From a virus: a DNA stretch of 64,000 nucleotides. Below are positions 42,989 through 50,199 of the stretch, piece after piece. The notes below the pieces were generated by a model. The model was given only the letters and a program-made list of their open reading frames with translations. It was not told the DNA's origin and did no database searches. The translations under genes were made by a program, and so were the position numbers. The DNA lies in the IMG/VR virus record IMGVR_UViG_3300032286_000925, positions 1 through 64,000 of that record, one strand, 5' to 3'. The stretch's first letter is position 1. The number at the start of each line of letters is the position of its first letter.

Positions 42989-43021
42989 ATCAGCAAATTC
43001 TAATGGTCTTACAATAGAACT

Positions 43022-44092
43022 ATGCCTAATTTGAATCCAGAAGAGCGCGACCTCGCTAATGCGTTGATTCTACTCGCTGACAAGTACGGGAAGTTTAATG
43101 AAGACGAGACTGGCATCTGGGCTGGCTACGAGTCAGCCGAAGCAAACGAAGTTGCAGGTATTGGCGTAAAGTGCTCCAACTGCGTTCTTTACAGAGGTGG
43201 CTCTGAATGCGCTATTATCTCAGCAGAAGTAGAGCCAGACGGTAAGTGTCGATTTGCTGTTATCCCTGATGGCGTAGTTGTTGTTGCAACAGCAGGCTCA
43301 AAGCCATCACCTAAAAAAGATCAAATAAAAGGTTCTGACAAGAACAAAGAAGGCTCTGCCGATACAGGCAAAGGAGTTACTTTTACTCCAGAGATTACTA
43401 AGGCTCTTGAGAAGAAAGTTGCTGACCACAACGCCAAGGCAAAGAATGGCCGCAAGGTTACGCTTGCAAAACTAAAAGCAGTTTACCGTCGTGGAGCAGG
43501 TGCATTCTCTTCAAGCCACCGCCCAGACCAGAACCGCAACTCATGGGCTATGGCTCGCGTCAATGCTTTCTTAAAGCTTGTTCGCTCAGGTAAACCTAAC
43601 AACCCTAAGTATGTTCAGGACAACGACTTACTACCTAAACTTCATCCTCGTAGCACCGAAACTGCCACAATGAATCCATTACTGGCGTCTATGGTATTCG
43701 CTCTAGACGATGACTCTTGTCCACCAGCTACCCAAGACATTGCTGTAAACCTTGCTAATAGAGAAAAGGCAATAGAAACTGCTGGCTATGGGCCACTAAA
43801 TCCTAATGAACCAAATGAAGAGTTTTGGCAAGATAAGGCTGATCGCTGGTCAATCCCTGTCACCGAAGCAAAGAAAAGTGTGTGCGGCAACTGCGTAATG
43901 TTTATTCGCACACCAAAGATGTTGGACTGTATTGAAGGCGGAATCTCTGCCGGCGACTCTGGTCAGCAAAACGCATGGGACGCTATCGATCAAGCAGAGC
44001 TTGGCTATTGTGAAGCATTTGATTTTAAATGTGCTTCATCAAGAACTTGTAATGCATGGGTTGTTGGTGGTCCAATCACCGAAGAAAACTAA
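43022..44092 (+). CDS. hypothetical structural-type protein with Cys modules
   Basis: 356 aa. Translation is probably leaderless: TACAAT (43010-43015) ends 6 nt before the ATG. VKCSNCVLYRGGSECAI and VCGNCVMFIRTPKMLDCIEGG are related C-x2-C modules. Between them, YRRGAGAFSSSHRPDQNRNS and WAMARVNAFLKLV form a module I recall in phage head/portal-region proteins. Function unknown. Confidence 0.65.
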   Translation: MPNLNPEERDLANALILLADKYGKFNEDETGIWAGYESAEANEVAGIGVKCSNCVLYRGGSECAIISAEVEPDGKCRFAVIPDGVVVVATAGSKPSPKKDQIKGSDKNKEGSADTGKGVTFTPEITKALEKKVADHNAKAKNGRKVTLAKLKAVYRRGAGAFSSSHRPDQNRNSWAMARVNAFLKLVRSGKPNNPKYVQDNDLLPKLHPRSTETATMNPLLASMVFALDDDSCPPATQDIAVNLANREKAIETAGYGPLNPNEPNEEFWQDKADRWSIPVTEAKKSVCGNCVMFIRTPKMLDCIEGGISAGDSGQQNAWDAIDQAELGYCEAFDFKCASSRTCNAWVVGGPITEEN

Positions 44093-44116
44093 TCAACTAA
44101 CTAAGGAAAAACATTT

Positions 44117-44614
44117 ATGTCAGAAAAAACTGTAGTTTACATTGAGCCATTCCCAAAGAACAAGCGTGGAGATGGATTCAAGAACTTTGCTTCATACCGT
44201 ACTAACCCACACCGTGGCGTTGACTGGTCAGTTGCTGGCGGTCTTAAGATTAAGGCTATTACAAGCGGAACAGTTATGGAAGTTGGCGAGACTAAGGTTT
44301 TGGGTAACTACCTAATCCAGTCTACATACGATGGTCACTTCATCCTTTACGCACACTTCCAGGTTCCATCAACTCTAAAGCAGGGTGAAAAGGTCGAGGC
44401 TGGAAAGACCATTGTTGGTCTAGTAGGAACAACCGGAACCGCAAGTACCGGAAACCACCTTCACGTCACCTATGGTGTTAAGAAGAACCTTATCACTGCT
44501 GGTATCGAAGACCTACGCGACTTGTTCGCAGTACTTGACGCAGCACCTAAGAAGTCTGTTGTATCTAAGGTTGCGTCAGCAGTAAAGAAGGTAGTGCCTA
44601 CCAAGAAGGCATAA
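44117..44614 (+). CDS. M23 family peptidoglycan peptidase
   Basis: 165 aa. Zinc ligands are visible as His32-x3-Asp36 (PHRGVDWS) and the second His in HLHVTYG near 118, with YAHF in between. M23 enzymes cut peptide cross-bridges of peptidoglycan. No signal peptide, so a holin is needed, and the upstream holin-like genes fit. The C-terminus is Lys/Val-rich. Confidence 0.87.
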   Translation: MSEKTVVYIEPFPKNKRGDGFKNFASYRTNPHRGVDWSVAGGLKIKAITSGTVMEVGETKVLGNYLIQSTYDGHFILYAHFQVPSTLKQGEKVEAGKTIVGLVGTTGTASTGNHLHVTYGVKKNLITAGIEDLRDLFAVLDAAPKKSVVSKVASAVKKVVPTKKA

Positions 44615-44673
44615 TAAGCTAGCCCGGAGATAAAGGTGTATTTGAACACGTAATAAACCTGACCGGTAGAAAG

Positions 44674-44705
44674 AAACCCCCATCTGACGAGGTTGGGGGT
44701 TTTCT
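44674..44705. terminator. bidirectional intrinsic terminator
   Basis: AAACCCCC and GGGGGTTT pair around about 14 nt, with T-rich flanks on both strands. It ends the plus-strand lysis block and the minus-strand nuclease gene. Confidence 0.88.
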
Positions 44706-44709
44706 TTAT

Positions 44710-45378
44710 TTATTGATATTTAAAAGCAGACTTTGCTTGTAGGTATGCTTCTTTTATACGTTCATCTAGCATCCCCTTGGGGCATGAGTAAACCCAATTA
44801 GAAGAAGAGTGGTATTCATAAGCACTTCCACCATTAGTCCCAATATTAGACATTACTCTGTAGTTATCAAAAGTAAACCTATTCCAAACTTCTGTCACAT
44901 TTACGGTATTGTTGAGTACAGGCTTATCATTCACCATTTGAAACTCAGAGATTTCAACAACTGGATTTCGGTAGCCATACTTTTTTTGATAGAGTATGTG
45001 ACTTAAATTCATATACCCATCATGGTGTCCAAAATTTGGTAGATTTCCCAAGAATAATAATCCACTAGAGTTAGGTTCAATATTATAAGATTGAGTTTTT
45101 ACTGGCAACAGATTAGAAGCAAAAATCTTACGGATAAGCTCATGTTCTTCTTCAGAATACTCATGCTTGACTTCTACCCAAGTATCAAAATCTTTAAGAT
45201 AAAAATCAGGCAAATAAGATAGTTCTTCTTCTTCAAATATAGTGGAGAATCTTTCATACTCGTATTCCCATCTGATGTCTAAAGCATCAAAGAATACCGC
45301 CCATCTAGCTTCTAATCTAGACCTAAATAATACTCCAGAATATTCAGTAGGTTTAACATTCAAAGAATACTTAGCCAT
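44710..45378 (-). CDS. PD-(D/E)XK nuclease-like protein
   Basis: 222 aa from the ATG overlapping the upstream stop. FRSRLEARWAVFFDALDIRWEYE, YLPDFYLKDF and WVEVKHEYSEEE give the E...PD...E-x-K signature of the restriction-like fold (TnsA/Cas4-like arrangement). The nuclease target is unknown; DNA processing is likely. Confidence 0.75.
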   Translation of the reverse strand: MAKYSLNVKPTEYSGVLFRSRLEARWAVFFDALDIRWEYEYERFSTIFEEEELSYLPDFYLKDFDTWVEVKHEYSEEEHELIRKIFASNLLPVKTQSYNIEPNSSGLLFLGNLPNFGHHDGYMNLSHILYQKKYGYRNPVVEISEFQMVNDKPVLNNTVNVTEVWNRFTFDNYRVMSNIGTNGGSAYEYHSSSNWVYSCPKGMLDERIKEAYLQAKSAFKYQ

Positions 45379-45700
45379 TCTTAGGTCCCCCAATCATACT
45401 GCTAACGCTACTACTAAATGGCTTATATATGTTATGCATCATAGCATCATAAGTCCCATCGTCAGGTATAGGTTGTATAGCTAAAATAGCCGAGTACGGA
45501 ATAAACACAAAACCATCTTCCCACTCCTCAACTATGTTATTAGTTTCTGTTTCAATCTCCATACCATTTGACGTAGACACACCAACTAAGTCAAGAAAGT
45601 CTACAGTTGCAACGTAATAAGTTTTACGCCCAGGTAAGAGAATAGTTATTTTACTGCCTTCAGGAAATAGGTCCTGAACCTTTTTGTTTTGAATCACCAT
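45371..45700 (-). CDS. hypothetical protein
   Basis: 109 aa. Beta-rich N-terminus (SKITILLPGRKTYYVATVDFLDLVGV) of SH3/Hfq-like appearance and a Ser/Gly-rich end. AGGAATC precedes the ATG. Overlaps the nuclease gene. Confidence 0.6.
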   Translation of the reverse strand: MVIQNKKVQDLFPEGSKITILLPGRKTYYVATVDFLDLVGVSTSNGMEIETETNNIVEEWEDGFVFIPYSAILAIQPIPDDGTYDAMMHNIYKPFSSSVSSMIGGPKNG

Positions 45701-45712
45701 GATTCCTTTCTA

Positions 45713-46117
45713 TTAGTCTTCCGACCCATTTTCTAGGGCCCATCTTATATCTTGCCAATCAAAGTATATCGAATTAGCATCCGGAAATACTAAACTATGC
45801 ATCGTTTGGAAGTAGTGGAGGTTGCCCTCGGTATCAATAATTCCTAGCGGACTTACATCTCGAATCTCAACTAAAGTACATAACTCTTCATCGTAGTCGT
45901 CAGACACTCCATCAAGCTCATCTTCATCAGGAAGATTAAACTGGTTAACATATACCGACTTATTAACTTCAAAGTACGGAGATAGTATCTTGCTAAAGAC
46001 ATTAAACTTTAGTGGCCTCCAACTGTCATAGAACTCGTCCTTGCGTGTCTTATCGAAATCTTCCCAATCATCAGGGTTGATTACCACAATGTCTCTGTGT
46101 AATGGTTTAAATGTCAT
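45713..46117 (-). CDS. hypothetical protein
   Basis: 134 aa, acidic (DEDELDGVSDDYDEEL). Contains DIVVINPDDWEDFDKTRKDEF. No family recognised. Cotranscribed with the dimer glycosylase gene. Confidence 0.6.
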   Translation of the reverse strand: MTFKPLHRDIVVINPDDWEDFDKTRKDEFYDSWRPLKFNVFSKILSPYFEVNKSVYVNQFNLPDEDELDGVSDDYDEELCTLVEIRDVSPLGIIDTEGNLHYFQTMHSLVFPDANSIYFDWQDIRWALENGSED

Positions 46118-46125
46118 TATGTCTC

Positions 46126-46602
46126 TTAACTAACGTGCGTTACCCAATAGTAGTTACACTTCTCACAACAAGGTTCATTGTCCGGGTCTTCCAATGAATC
46201 GAAGAACTGGAAGTAGTAAACTGGATCTTTTTTGTAAAGGTTTGCTTTGTGTGTAGCCATAACTCTAAAACTCTTTTCGTGGTCATGGAACCAGTTAGGT
46301 AACCCATCACCCCACGACTCAGTGTTAGCGAGGAATAGTTTTGTGATGTTGGCAACATTATTCTCTGTCTTTATGCCACGTTTATTTGCTTCATCAACGC
46401 AAGCCATTACGTAAGACAGCAACGCCTTCTCGTGACCTCTCCACATCTTTACTGCAGGGTGATTGCGCCATCCGGCTTTAGGGTCGTCATTACTAAGGAC
46501 GTTGAGGATTTGATATCCCTCAAGGATTTGCTTGTTGAGGCGTTTGTTATCTAGCACCTCTGCGGACTTGTTGAAGTCCTTGTACGGTAGAAATGTTTGC
46601 AT
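46126..46602 (-). CDS. pyrimidine dimer DNA glycosylase family protein
   Basis: 158 aa. MQTFLPYKDFNKSAEVLDNKRLNKQILEGYQILNVL and NHPAVKMWRGHEKALLSYV match the Pyr_excise family related to T4 endonuclease V, which removes UV-induced pyrimidine dimers. A C-terminal Cys pair (CCEKCNYY) is added. It is leaderless, with TAAGGT ending 6 nt before the ATG. Confidence 0.8.
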   Translation of the reverse strand: MQTFLPYKDFNKSAEVLDNKRLNKQILEGYQILNVLSNDDPKAGWRNHPAVKMWRGHEKALLSYVMACVDEANKRGIKTENNVANITKLFLANTESWGDGLPNWFHDHEKSFRVMATHKANLYKKDPVYYFQFFDSLEDPDNEPCCEKCNYYWVTHVS

Positions 46603-46608
46603 ACTTAT

Positions 46609-46637
46609 ACCTTACTGACGTCGACGATTCTTGTCAA
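46609..46637 (-). promoter_or_regulatory. leaderless promoter with GTCGACGTC spacer
   Basis: TTGACA (46632-46637) and TAAGGT (46609-46614) are 17 bp apart; the spacer contains TCGTCGACGTC. The same sequence and spacing occur at 49766-49794, so the spacer motif is probably an operator. Confidence 0.8.
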
Positions 46638-46649
46638 GTCCAAAATCGG

Positions 46650-46680
46650 AAAAACCCCCGAACCGAAGTCCGAGGGTTTC
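46650..46680 (-). terminator. intrinsic terminator after thioredoxin
   Basis: Minus strand AACCCTCGGAC-TTCG-GTTCGGGGGTT (stem with one mismatch) followed by TTT. The stretch 46681-46764 between it and the thioredoxin stop shows no gene. Confidence 0.75.
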
Positions 46681-46764
46681 TCCTAGAAAGGAATTACAAA
46701 TGTGAAACAACACACAGCACGGGAACCACTCCGTACATTTATATTCTACTACAAAAACACAAGA

Positions 46765-47082
46765 CTACAGGAAGTTTTGCACTTCTTTAACAAGTCCAGG
46801 CTTTGGTTTTGCACCAATGATTGTATTGACAATCTCACCATTTTTGTATATAAGAATAGTTGGAATAGAAGAGATGCCAAATCTTTCCAAAAGAAGAGGC
46901 TCTTCATCAGCATTAACTTTTACAATCTTTAGCTGCCCAGCATACTCTTCAGCAAGTTCATTAAGGATTGGAGCAACCATCCGACAAGGACCACACCAAG
47001 TAGCCCAGAAATCGACAAGTACCAACCCAGAAGCATTAACCACTTCTTCAGTGTATTCATCAGTTTTTATGTCCTTAATCAT
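46765..47082 (-). CDS. trxA: thioredoxin
   Basis: 105 aa from MIKDIKTDEY. Active site WCGPC is at residues 29-33, with DFWATW before it, cis-Pro in SSIPTILIY and final GAKPKPGLVKEV. It reduces disulfides and could reduce the phage ribonucleotide reductase at 54-56 kb. The start overlaps the upstream membrane gene. Confidence 0.95.
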   Translation of the reverse strand: MIKDIKTDEYTEEVVNASGLVLVDFWATWCGPCRMVAPILNELAEEYAGQLKIVKVNADEEPLLLERFGISSIPTILIYKNGEIVNTIIGAKPKPGLVKEVQNFL

Positions 47083-47278
47083 TTTCGTGCCAATCTCTAT
47101 CCATTTTTGTCTGGCTACCAAATGTCAAAGCAACCATAAGCATAGATACAAGTATAACAAACGGTTGAAAATACCACCAGTTCACCCCGGTACCAGACGA
47201 CACAATACTTGCGATTGTCTCGTGATACCCAAACCAAAACAAAAAGGCAAACAAAGCATCTTTATTTATTTTTCCCAT
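47075..47278 (-). CDS. small membrane protein
   Basis: 67 aa from MGKINKDALFAFLFWFGYH. Two hydrophobic stretches; hydrophilic end WHEND overlaps the thioredoxin start. Confidence 0.55.
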   Translation of the reverse strand: MGKINKDALFAFLFWFGYHETIASIVSSGTGVNWWYFQPFVILVSMLMVALTFGSQTKMDRDWHEND

Positions 47279-47403
47279 GCGCACACGCTTTCTGAGTGAC
47301 TTCCACTCAAATCTTGATAAGTAACAACACCACACTTGTAGTGCTGAATTGCATACATTAATCCAATAAGACTAATGAATATTACCATAGTAGTGATTAC
47401 CAT
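47266..47403 (-). CDS. small TM protein with two exported Cys
   Basis: 45 aa from the ATG after GAGGCTAAG. One TM helix (MVIFISLIGLMYAIQ) followed by a short tail with two Cys (YKCGVV...SVCAWEK). Similar design to the next upstream gene; the pair lies beside thioredoxin. Confidence 0.55.
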   Translation of the reverse strand: MVITTMVIFISLIGLMYAIQHYKCGVVTYQDLSGSHSESVCAWEK

Positions 47404-47413
47404 CTTAGCCTCA

Positions 47414-47623
47414 CTACTCACCTTCACCCACACCCTCACACATCTGAATAGCAGTCTCTTCCCCAGCGTCTTTATATTGTTCCCAACAGGAGACAGGGGT
47501 AGGAGTAGGTGCCGGATTCTGCTTTCCCTTAAGCAAGAAGAATCCATAAGCTAAGCACCCAAGCATTGCAACAACAATTAGCGCAAATGCAGCAATCTCT
47601 TTTTTAGTTATCTCTTCATTCAT
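47414..47623 (-). CDS. small TM protein with Pro/Thr linker and two Cys
   Basis: 69 aa. Cytoplasmic KK start, TM helix (AFALIVVAMLGCLAYGFFLL), PAPTPTPV linker, then SCWEQYKDAGEETAIQMCEG with two Cys that could form a disulfide outside the cell. Overlaps the upstream gene. Confidence 0.6.
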   Translation of the reverse strand: MNEEITKKEIAAFALIVVAMLGCLAYGFFLLKGKQNPAPTPTPVSCWEQYKDAGEETAIQMCEGVGEGE

Positions 47624-47843
47624 TAGATTCTCCTTTAATAAGTTCAACAGCCTCGCAAAAACAATAGCCAAGTTGATTATGCCCACCATCCAAAGTGCAT
47701 TTGCTATTCTCTGCTAGCAGTTTGATGATGCGATTACGTTCTTCTGTTTTAATAAAGCTTTCATATGAAGCTTGCTGTTGACGAACAATTCCTCGTCTAA
47801 TATCAATAGCTTCTTGCTCCGGGTCATGCGGGTAGTCATTCAT
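47616..47843 (-). CDS. small helical protein of the RIIxLL family
   Basis: 75 aa from MNDYPHDPEQ. EERNRIIKLLAENSK and the C-terminus AVELIKGESNE recur in the next upstream protein (RERIIELLKAEIE...AIDLIKGETNE). A tandem paralogue string of unknown function. Confidence 0.65.
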   Translation of the reverse strand: MNDYPHDPEQEAIDIRRGIVRQQQASYESFIKTEERNRIIKLLAENSKCTLDGGHNQLGYCFCEAVELIKGESNE

Positions 47844-48027
47844 TCGTCTCTCCTTTGATAAGGTCAATAGCAGTCTCAAGACCGTCTAGGTACTCACGGT
47901 CAACAAGCATTGGATTGCTTACTCTTTCAATCTCTGCCTTTAGCAGTTCAATAATGCGTTCACGCTCACGCTCAACAGCACGAGCTCTACCCTTTAGGGA
48001 ATCCTCTACTGTAATCCATTTACTCAT
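47836..48027 (-). CDS. small helical protein of the RIIxLL family
   Basis: 63 aa. RERERIIELLKAEIERVSN and DLIKGETNE end. Overlaps its neighbours on both sides. Paralogue of 47616-47843. Confidence 0.65.
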   Translation of the reverse strand: MSKWITVEDSLKGRARAVERERERIIELLKAEIERVSNPMLVDREYLDGLETAIDLIKGETNE

Positions 48028-48224
48028 TACGTCATTCTTTCTATTAGTTCGATATGCTCACGAACAGCTCTACAACGAGCATGGGTCCGCATTATTTTTG
48101 CATTTCTGCAGTATTCATAGTCACACGCAAGGTTATTAAGTGCCTCAATGATTCGAGTACGTTCCTCACGTCGACCAACTTCTTCTCCAGCCATCCAGAT
48201 GATTCTAGCCTCTTCATCATCCAT
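48027..48224 (-). CDS. small helical protein of the RIIxLL family
   Basis: 65 aa. MAGEEVGRREERTRIIEALNNL; ends HIELIERMT. It shares the arginine-rich helix with its two neighbours and with 50671-50919. Confidence 0.6.
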   Translation of the reverse strand: MDDEEARIIWMAGEEVGRREERTRIIEALNNLACDYEYCRNAKIMRTHARCRAVREHIELIERMT

Positions 48225-48225
48225 A

Positions 48226-48834
48226 CTACTCCGCTACCTCCAATGAGTCAATAGCATCTTGCAGAATAGCAAGACCAGTCTCTGGGTGTACGCAGTTACG
48301 CAAAATCTGTCTTTTGTTGGAGAGTTTGTACTTACTTAGGTCTATACCATGAAGTTTTTGTAGCCCTGGAATCTGTAAATCTCTCAGGTTCTCTACAACC
48401 TTAGGTAACTCATTAATAGTAAAACTTGCCCAGTAAAGGTGCCTGTTTATCTTCTGAGGGTCCATCATTGCAGGATAGTAAGGAACAACATTCTCTACAA
48501 CCCATAAAGCTTTTGAGTGATACTTCAAGAACACAATCTCTTCATAAAGAGTCATGTCTGGATACTTAGGCTCAGTGCCACGGAATCTTACACCAATGTT
48601 GTATCTAAAAGACGAGTGGCTTTGACAGGGAGGAGAAGACCAAATAAAGTCAAACTCTTCATGGTGCTCCAATAAGAACTGATGCGCATCCCCCACAACT
48701 ACGGTGTCATTTGGGTACAAGTCTGCATAGACAGCAGCTATATCGGGGTTGTACTCAACAGCAGTGACTTCATGCTCGTCACCCCAAAGTCTTCGGTTGC
48801 CACCAATACCAGCGTATAAGTTTAAAATCTTCAT
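48226..48834 (-). CDS. DNA cytosine-5 methyltransferase-like protein
   Basis: 202 aa, short for the family. Motif I LNLYAGIGGNRRLWG, motif IV with catalytic Cys70 in SSPPCQSHS, then VVENV (motif VI-like) and NKRQILRNCVHPETG near the end. The recognition domain is reduced, as in many actinophage methylases. It probably protects phage DNA from host restriction. Confidence 0.82.
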   Translation of the reverse strand: MKILNLYAGIGGNRRLWGDEHEVTAVEYNPDIAAVYADLYPNDTVVVGDAHQFLLEHHEEFDFIWSSPPCQSHSSFRYNIGVRFRGTEPKYPDMTLYEEIVFLKYHSKALWVVENVVPYYPAMMDPQKINRHLYWASFTINELPKVVENLRDLQIPGLQKLHGIDLSKYKLSNKRQILRNCVHPETGLAILQDAIDSLEVAE

Positions 48835-48841
48835 AAGTTCC

Positions 48842-49045
48842 TTAATAAACTATGTTCGGTTCTTCGAGCACACCGTGACGTTTTCTAGCAGCCATACACC
48901 CAGCCTCCCAAAGATGTCTAGCGTATTGGCCGTTAACCCCACCACTCCAAAGCTCAATGTTTTTAGTTCCATCTGCATTTCTTGCAAGGTTTTTCTTAGG
49001 AACCTCAAGATTACAGTTTGCACAGATGTAGTTATCAGTAGACAA
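48842..49045 (-). CDS. zinc-ribbon protein with C-terminal EPNIVY tail
   Basis: 67 aa starting at a TTG inside the upstream gene's tail codons. C-x2-C (CANCNLEV) and a later Cys; basic middle (KNLARNADGTK). Ends LEEPNIVY, the shared tail. Strong overlap shows translational coupling. Confidence 0.65.
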   Translation of the reverse strand: MSTDNYICANCNLEVPKKNLARNADGTKNIELWSGGVNGQYARHLWEAGCMAARKRHGVLEEPNIVY

Positions 49046-49322
49046 TGTCTGGCTCTTCTCTAGGTGCTAATCCAGATTCTTTAATCCAACGCTCAGCAAG
49101 GTCTACCTGAACCCCTTGGGTCAAAGTCAGGAAGTCAGTACTACCATCAAGAACGTTGTTATTAAAAAGGTGAATAAGTATTCTAGCATTTGAATAAGGG
49201 TCTCCAGGACCATCCTTCTTACTCTCCCATAGGTTCCTGTCATAGCTAGGAATACTGTAGTAGTTAGTGAGTCTGTACTTAAAGACTCCAGAATGCGAGA
49301 CTTCTACTTCATTAATAGACAA
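49035..49322 (-). CDS. hypothetical protein with C-terminal EPDIVY tail
   Basis: 95 aa starting at TTG (TTGTCTATT) within the upstream gene's last codons. Contains FKYRLTNYYSIPSYDRN and ARILIHLFNNNVLDG, similar in plan to the upstream protein. Ends REEPDIVY. Confidence 0.65.
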   Translation of the reverse strand: MSINEVEVSHSGVFKYRLTNYYSIPSYDRNLWESKKDGPGDPYSNARILIHLFNNNVLDGSTDFLTLTQGVQVDLAERWIKESGLAPREEPDIVY

Positions 49323-49590
49323 TGTTCCCCTCTTCCTTGTTCAACACTATCAGTTCCGATTGCTTATACCAAGCACTGGATAAATATAACTTTTCGGGCC
49401 CAGTAAGGGCATCAAATGCCATCTGATCCATACCAAACAAAGCAGACCTAAACATATGCACTAAGAGTATCTTTTTATCCTCTTCTAGAGCATTTTGATA
49501 CCTATCTTGATTAGTAGTGCTAAGGCTAAAGAAGTTAGTGCAATCAAGAGTTTTACCTTTATACTTCATTCTCACTCTAGTAAACAACAT
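49312..49590 (-). CDS. hypothetical protein with C-terminal EGNIVY tail
   Basis: 92 aa from the ATG after GAGGAGCCAG (the GAGGAG is also the Glu-Glu of the upstream tail); MKYKGK at 49569 is an alternative start. MKYKGKTLDCTNFFSLST...KKILLVHMFRSALFG looks paralogous to 49035-49322. Ends KEEGNIVY. Confidence 0.65.
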   Translation of the reverse strand: MLFTRVRMKYKGKTLDCTNFFSLSTTNQDRYQNALEEDKKILLVHMFRSALFGMDQMAFDALTGPEKLYLSSAWYKQSELIVLNKEEGNIVY

Positions 49591-49759
49591 CTGGCTCCTC
49601 ACCATCCCAAAGACTCGGTCTTATCCCAGCCTTCTTAACTTCATCCAAAAACGTATTCAAATGCTCTAAGCTACAAAAATCTCCCCAATGCGTAGTTGGG
49701 TACTTAGGCATATTACTGGCAATAGTTTCGCCACATTCGTTGCAAATAGGTTCTTTCAT
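49577..49759 (-). CDS. small Cys protein with C-terminal EPDVVY tail
   Basis: 60 aa. C-x2-C (CNECGET) and CSLEH form a FCS-like zinc site (DFCSLEHLNTFL). Ends GEEPDVVY. It starts leaderless 6 nt after TAAGGT. Confidence 0.7.
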   Translation of the reverse strand: MKEPICNECGETIASNMPKYPTTHWGDFCSLEHLNTFLDEVKKAGIRPSLWDGEEPDVVY

Positions 49760-49765
49760 ACTCTA

Positions 49766-49794
49766 ACCTTACCGACGTCGACGACATTTGTCAA
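49766..49794 (-). promoter_or_regulatory. leaderless promoter with GTCGACGTC spacer (second copy)
   Basis: TTGACA (49789-49794), TCGTCGACGTC in the spacer and TAAGGT (49766-49771), with the ATG at 49759. Nearly identical to 46609-46637. Confidence 0.8.
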
Positions 49795-49798
49795 CTTC

Positions 49799-49993
49799 TT
49801 AATAGACAATATCTTCTTCTTCTGCATTATCAAAAGCTAGCTCACACTGCCCGGAACAGACAGCCACAGTGTCCTCTGGAAAAGTGTCCCAATCGTACTC
49901 AGACAACCACCTAGCACAGAACCCACAGCGAATCCGCTTAATGTCCCAACTAAGGTCTTTGCTAACAAAACTCTTTCTAGTTCTACGAAACAT
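49799..49993 (-). CDS. zinc protein with C-terminal EEDIVY tail
   Basis: 64 aa. Basic N-terminus, CGFCARWLSEYDWDTF and VCSGQCELAF make a zinc site. Ends EEEDIVY with no gene overlapping that end, so the tail is not forced by a downstream start codon. Confidence 0.65.
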   Translation of the reverse strand: MFRRTRKSFVSKDLSWDIKRIRCGFCARWLSEYDWDTFPEDTVAVCSGQCELAFDNAEEEDIVY

Positions 49994-50102
49994 TTTTAAT
50001 CTTTCTTTGAGCTCTTTTAGCCTGTTCGTACAGACGCTTCTTTTGCATCTGGCGATTGAAGCGAATCTCTTTCATGAGTTTTTCATATTCTTCATTTGTC
50101 AT
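49983..50102 (-). CDS. small basic helical protein
   Basis: 39 aa (MTNEEYEKLMKEIRFN start), one very basic helix (RQMQKKRLYEQAKRAQRKIKN). Overlaps the next gene by 11 nt. A possible nucleic-acid binder. Confidence 0.55.
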   Translation of the reverse strand: MTNEEYEKLMKEIRFNRQMQKKRLYEQAKRAQRKIKNVS

Positions 50103-50125
50103 TTGTCATTCTTTCTTTATGGACG

Positions 50126-50199
50126 TCGAGGATGTCGGACTTGAACCGACGACCGAACGATTATGAGTCGTTTGCTCTAACCTGCTGAGCTAATCCTCG
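50126..50199 (-). tRNA. tRNA-Met (CAT)
   Basis: 74-nt cloverleaf with a perfect 7-bp acceptor (CGAGGAT/ATCCTCG), D-stem GCTC/GAGC, anticodon arm AACGA-CTCATAA-TCGTT, T-arm GTCGG-TTCAAGT-CCGAC and discriminator A. CCA is not encoded. The anticodon could also be lysidine-modified Ile2. Its 5' end overlaps the stop of the peptidase gene by 10 nt. Confidence 0.93.
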
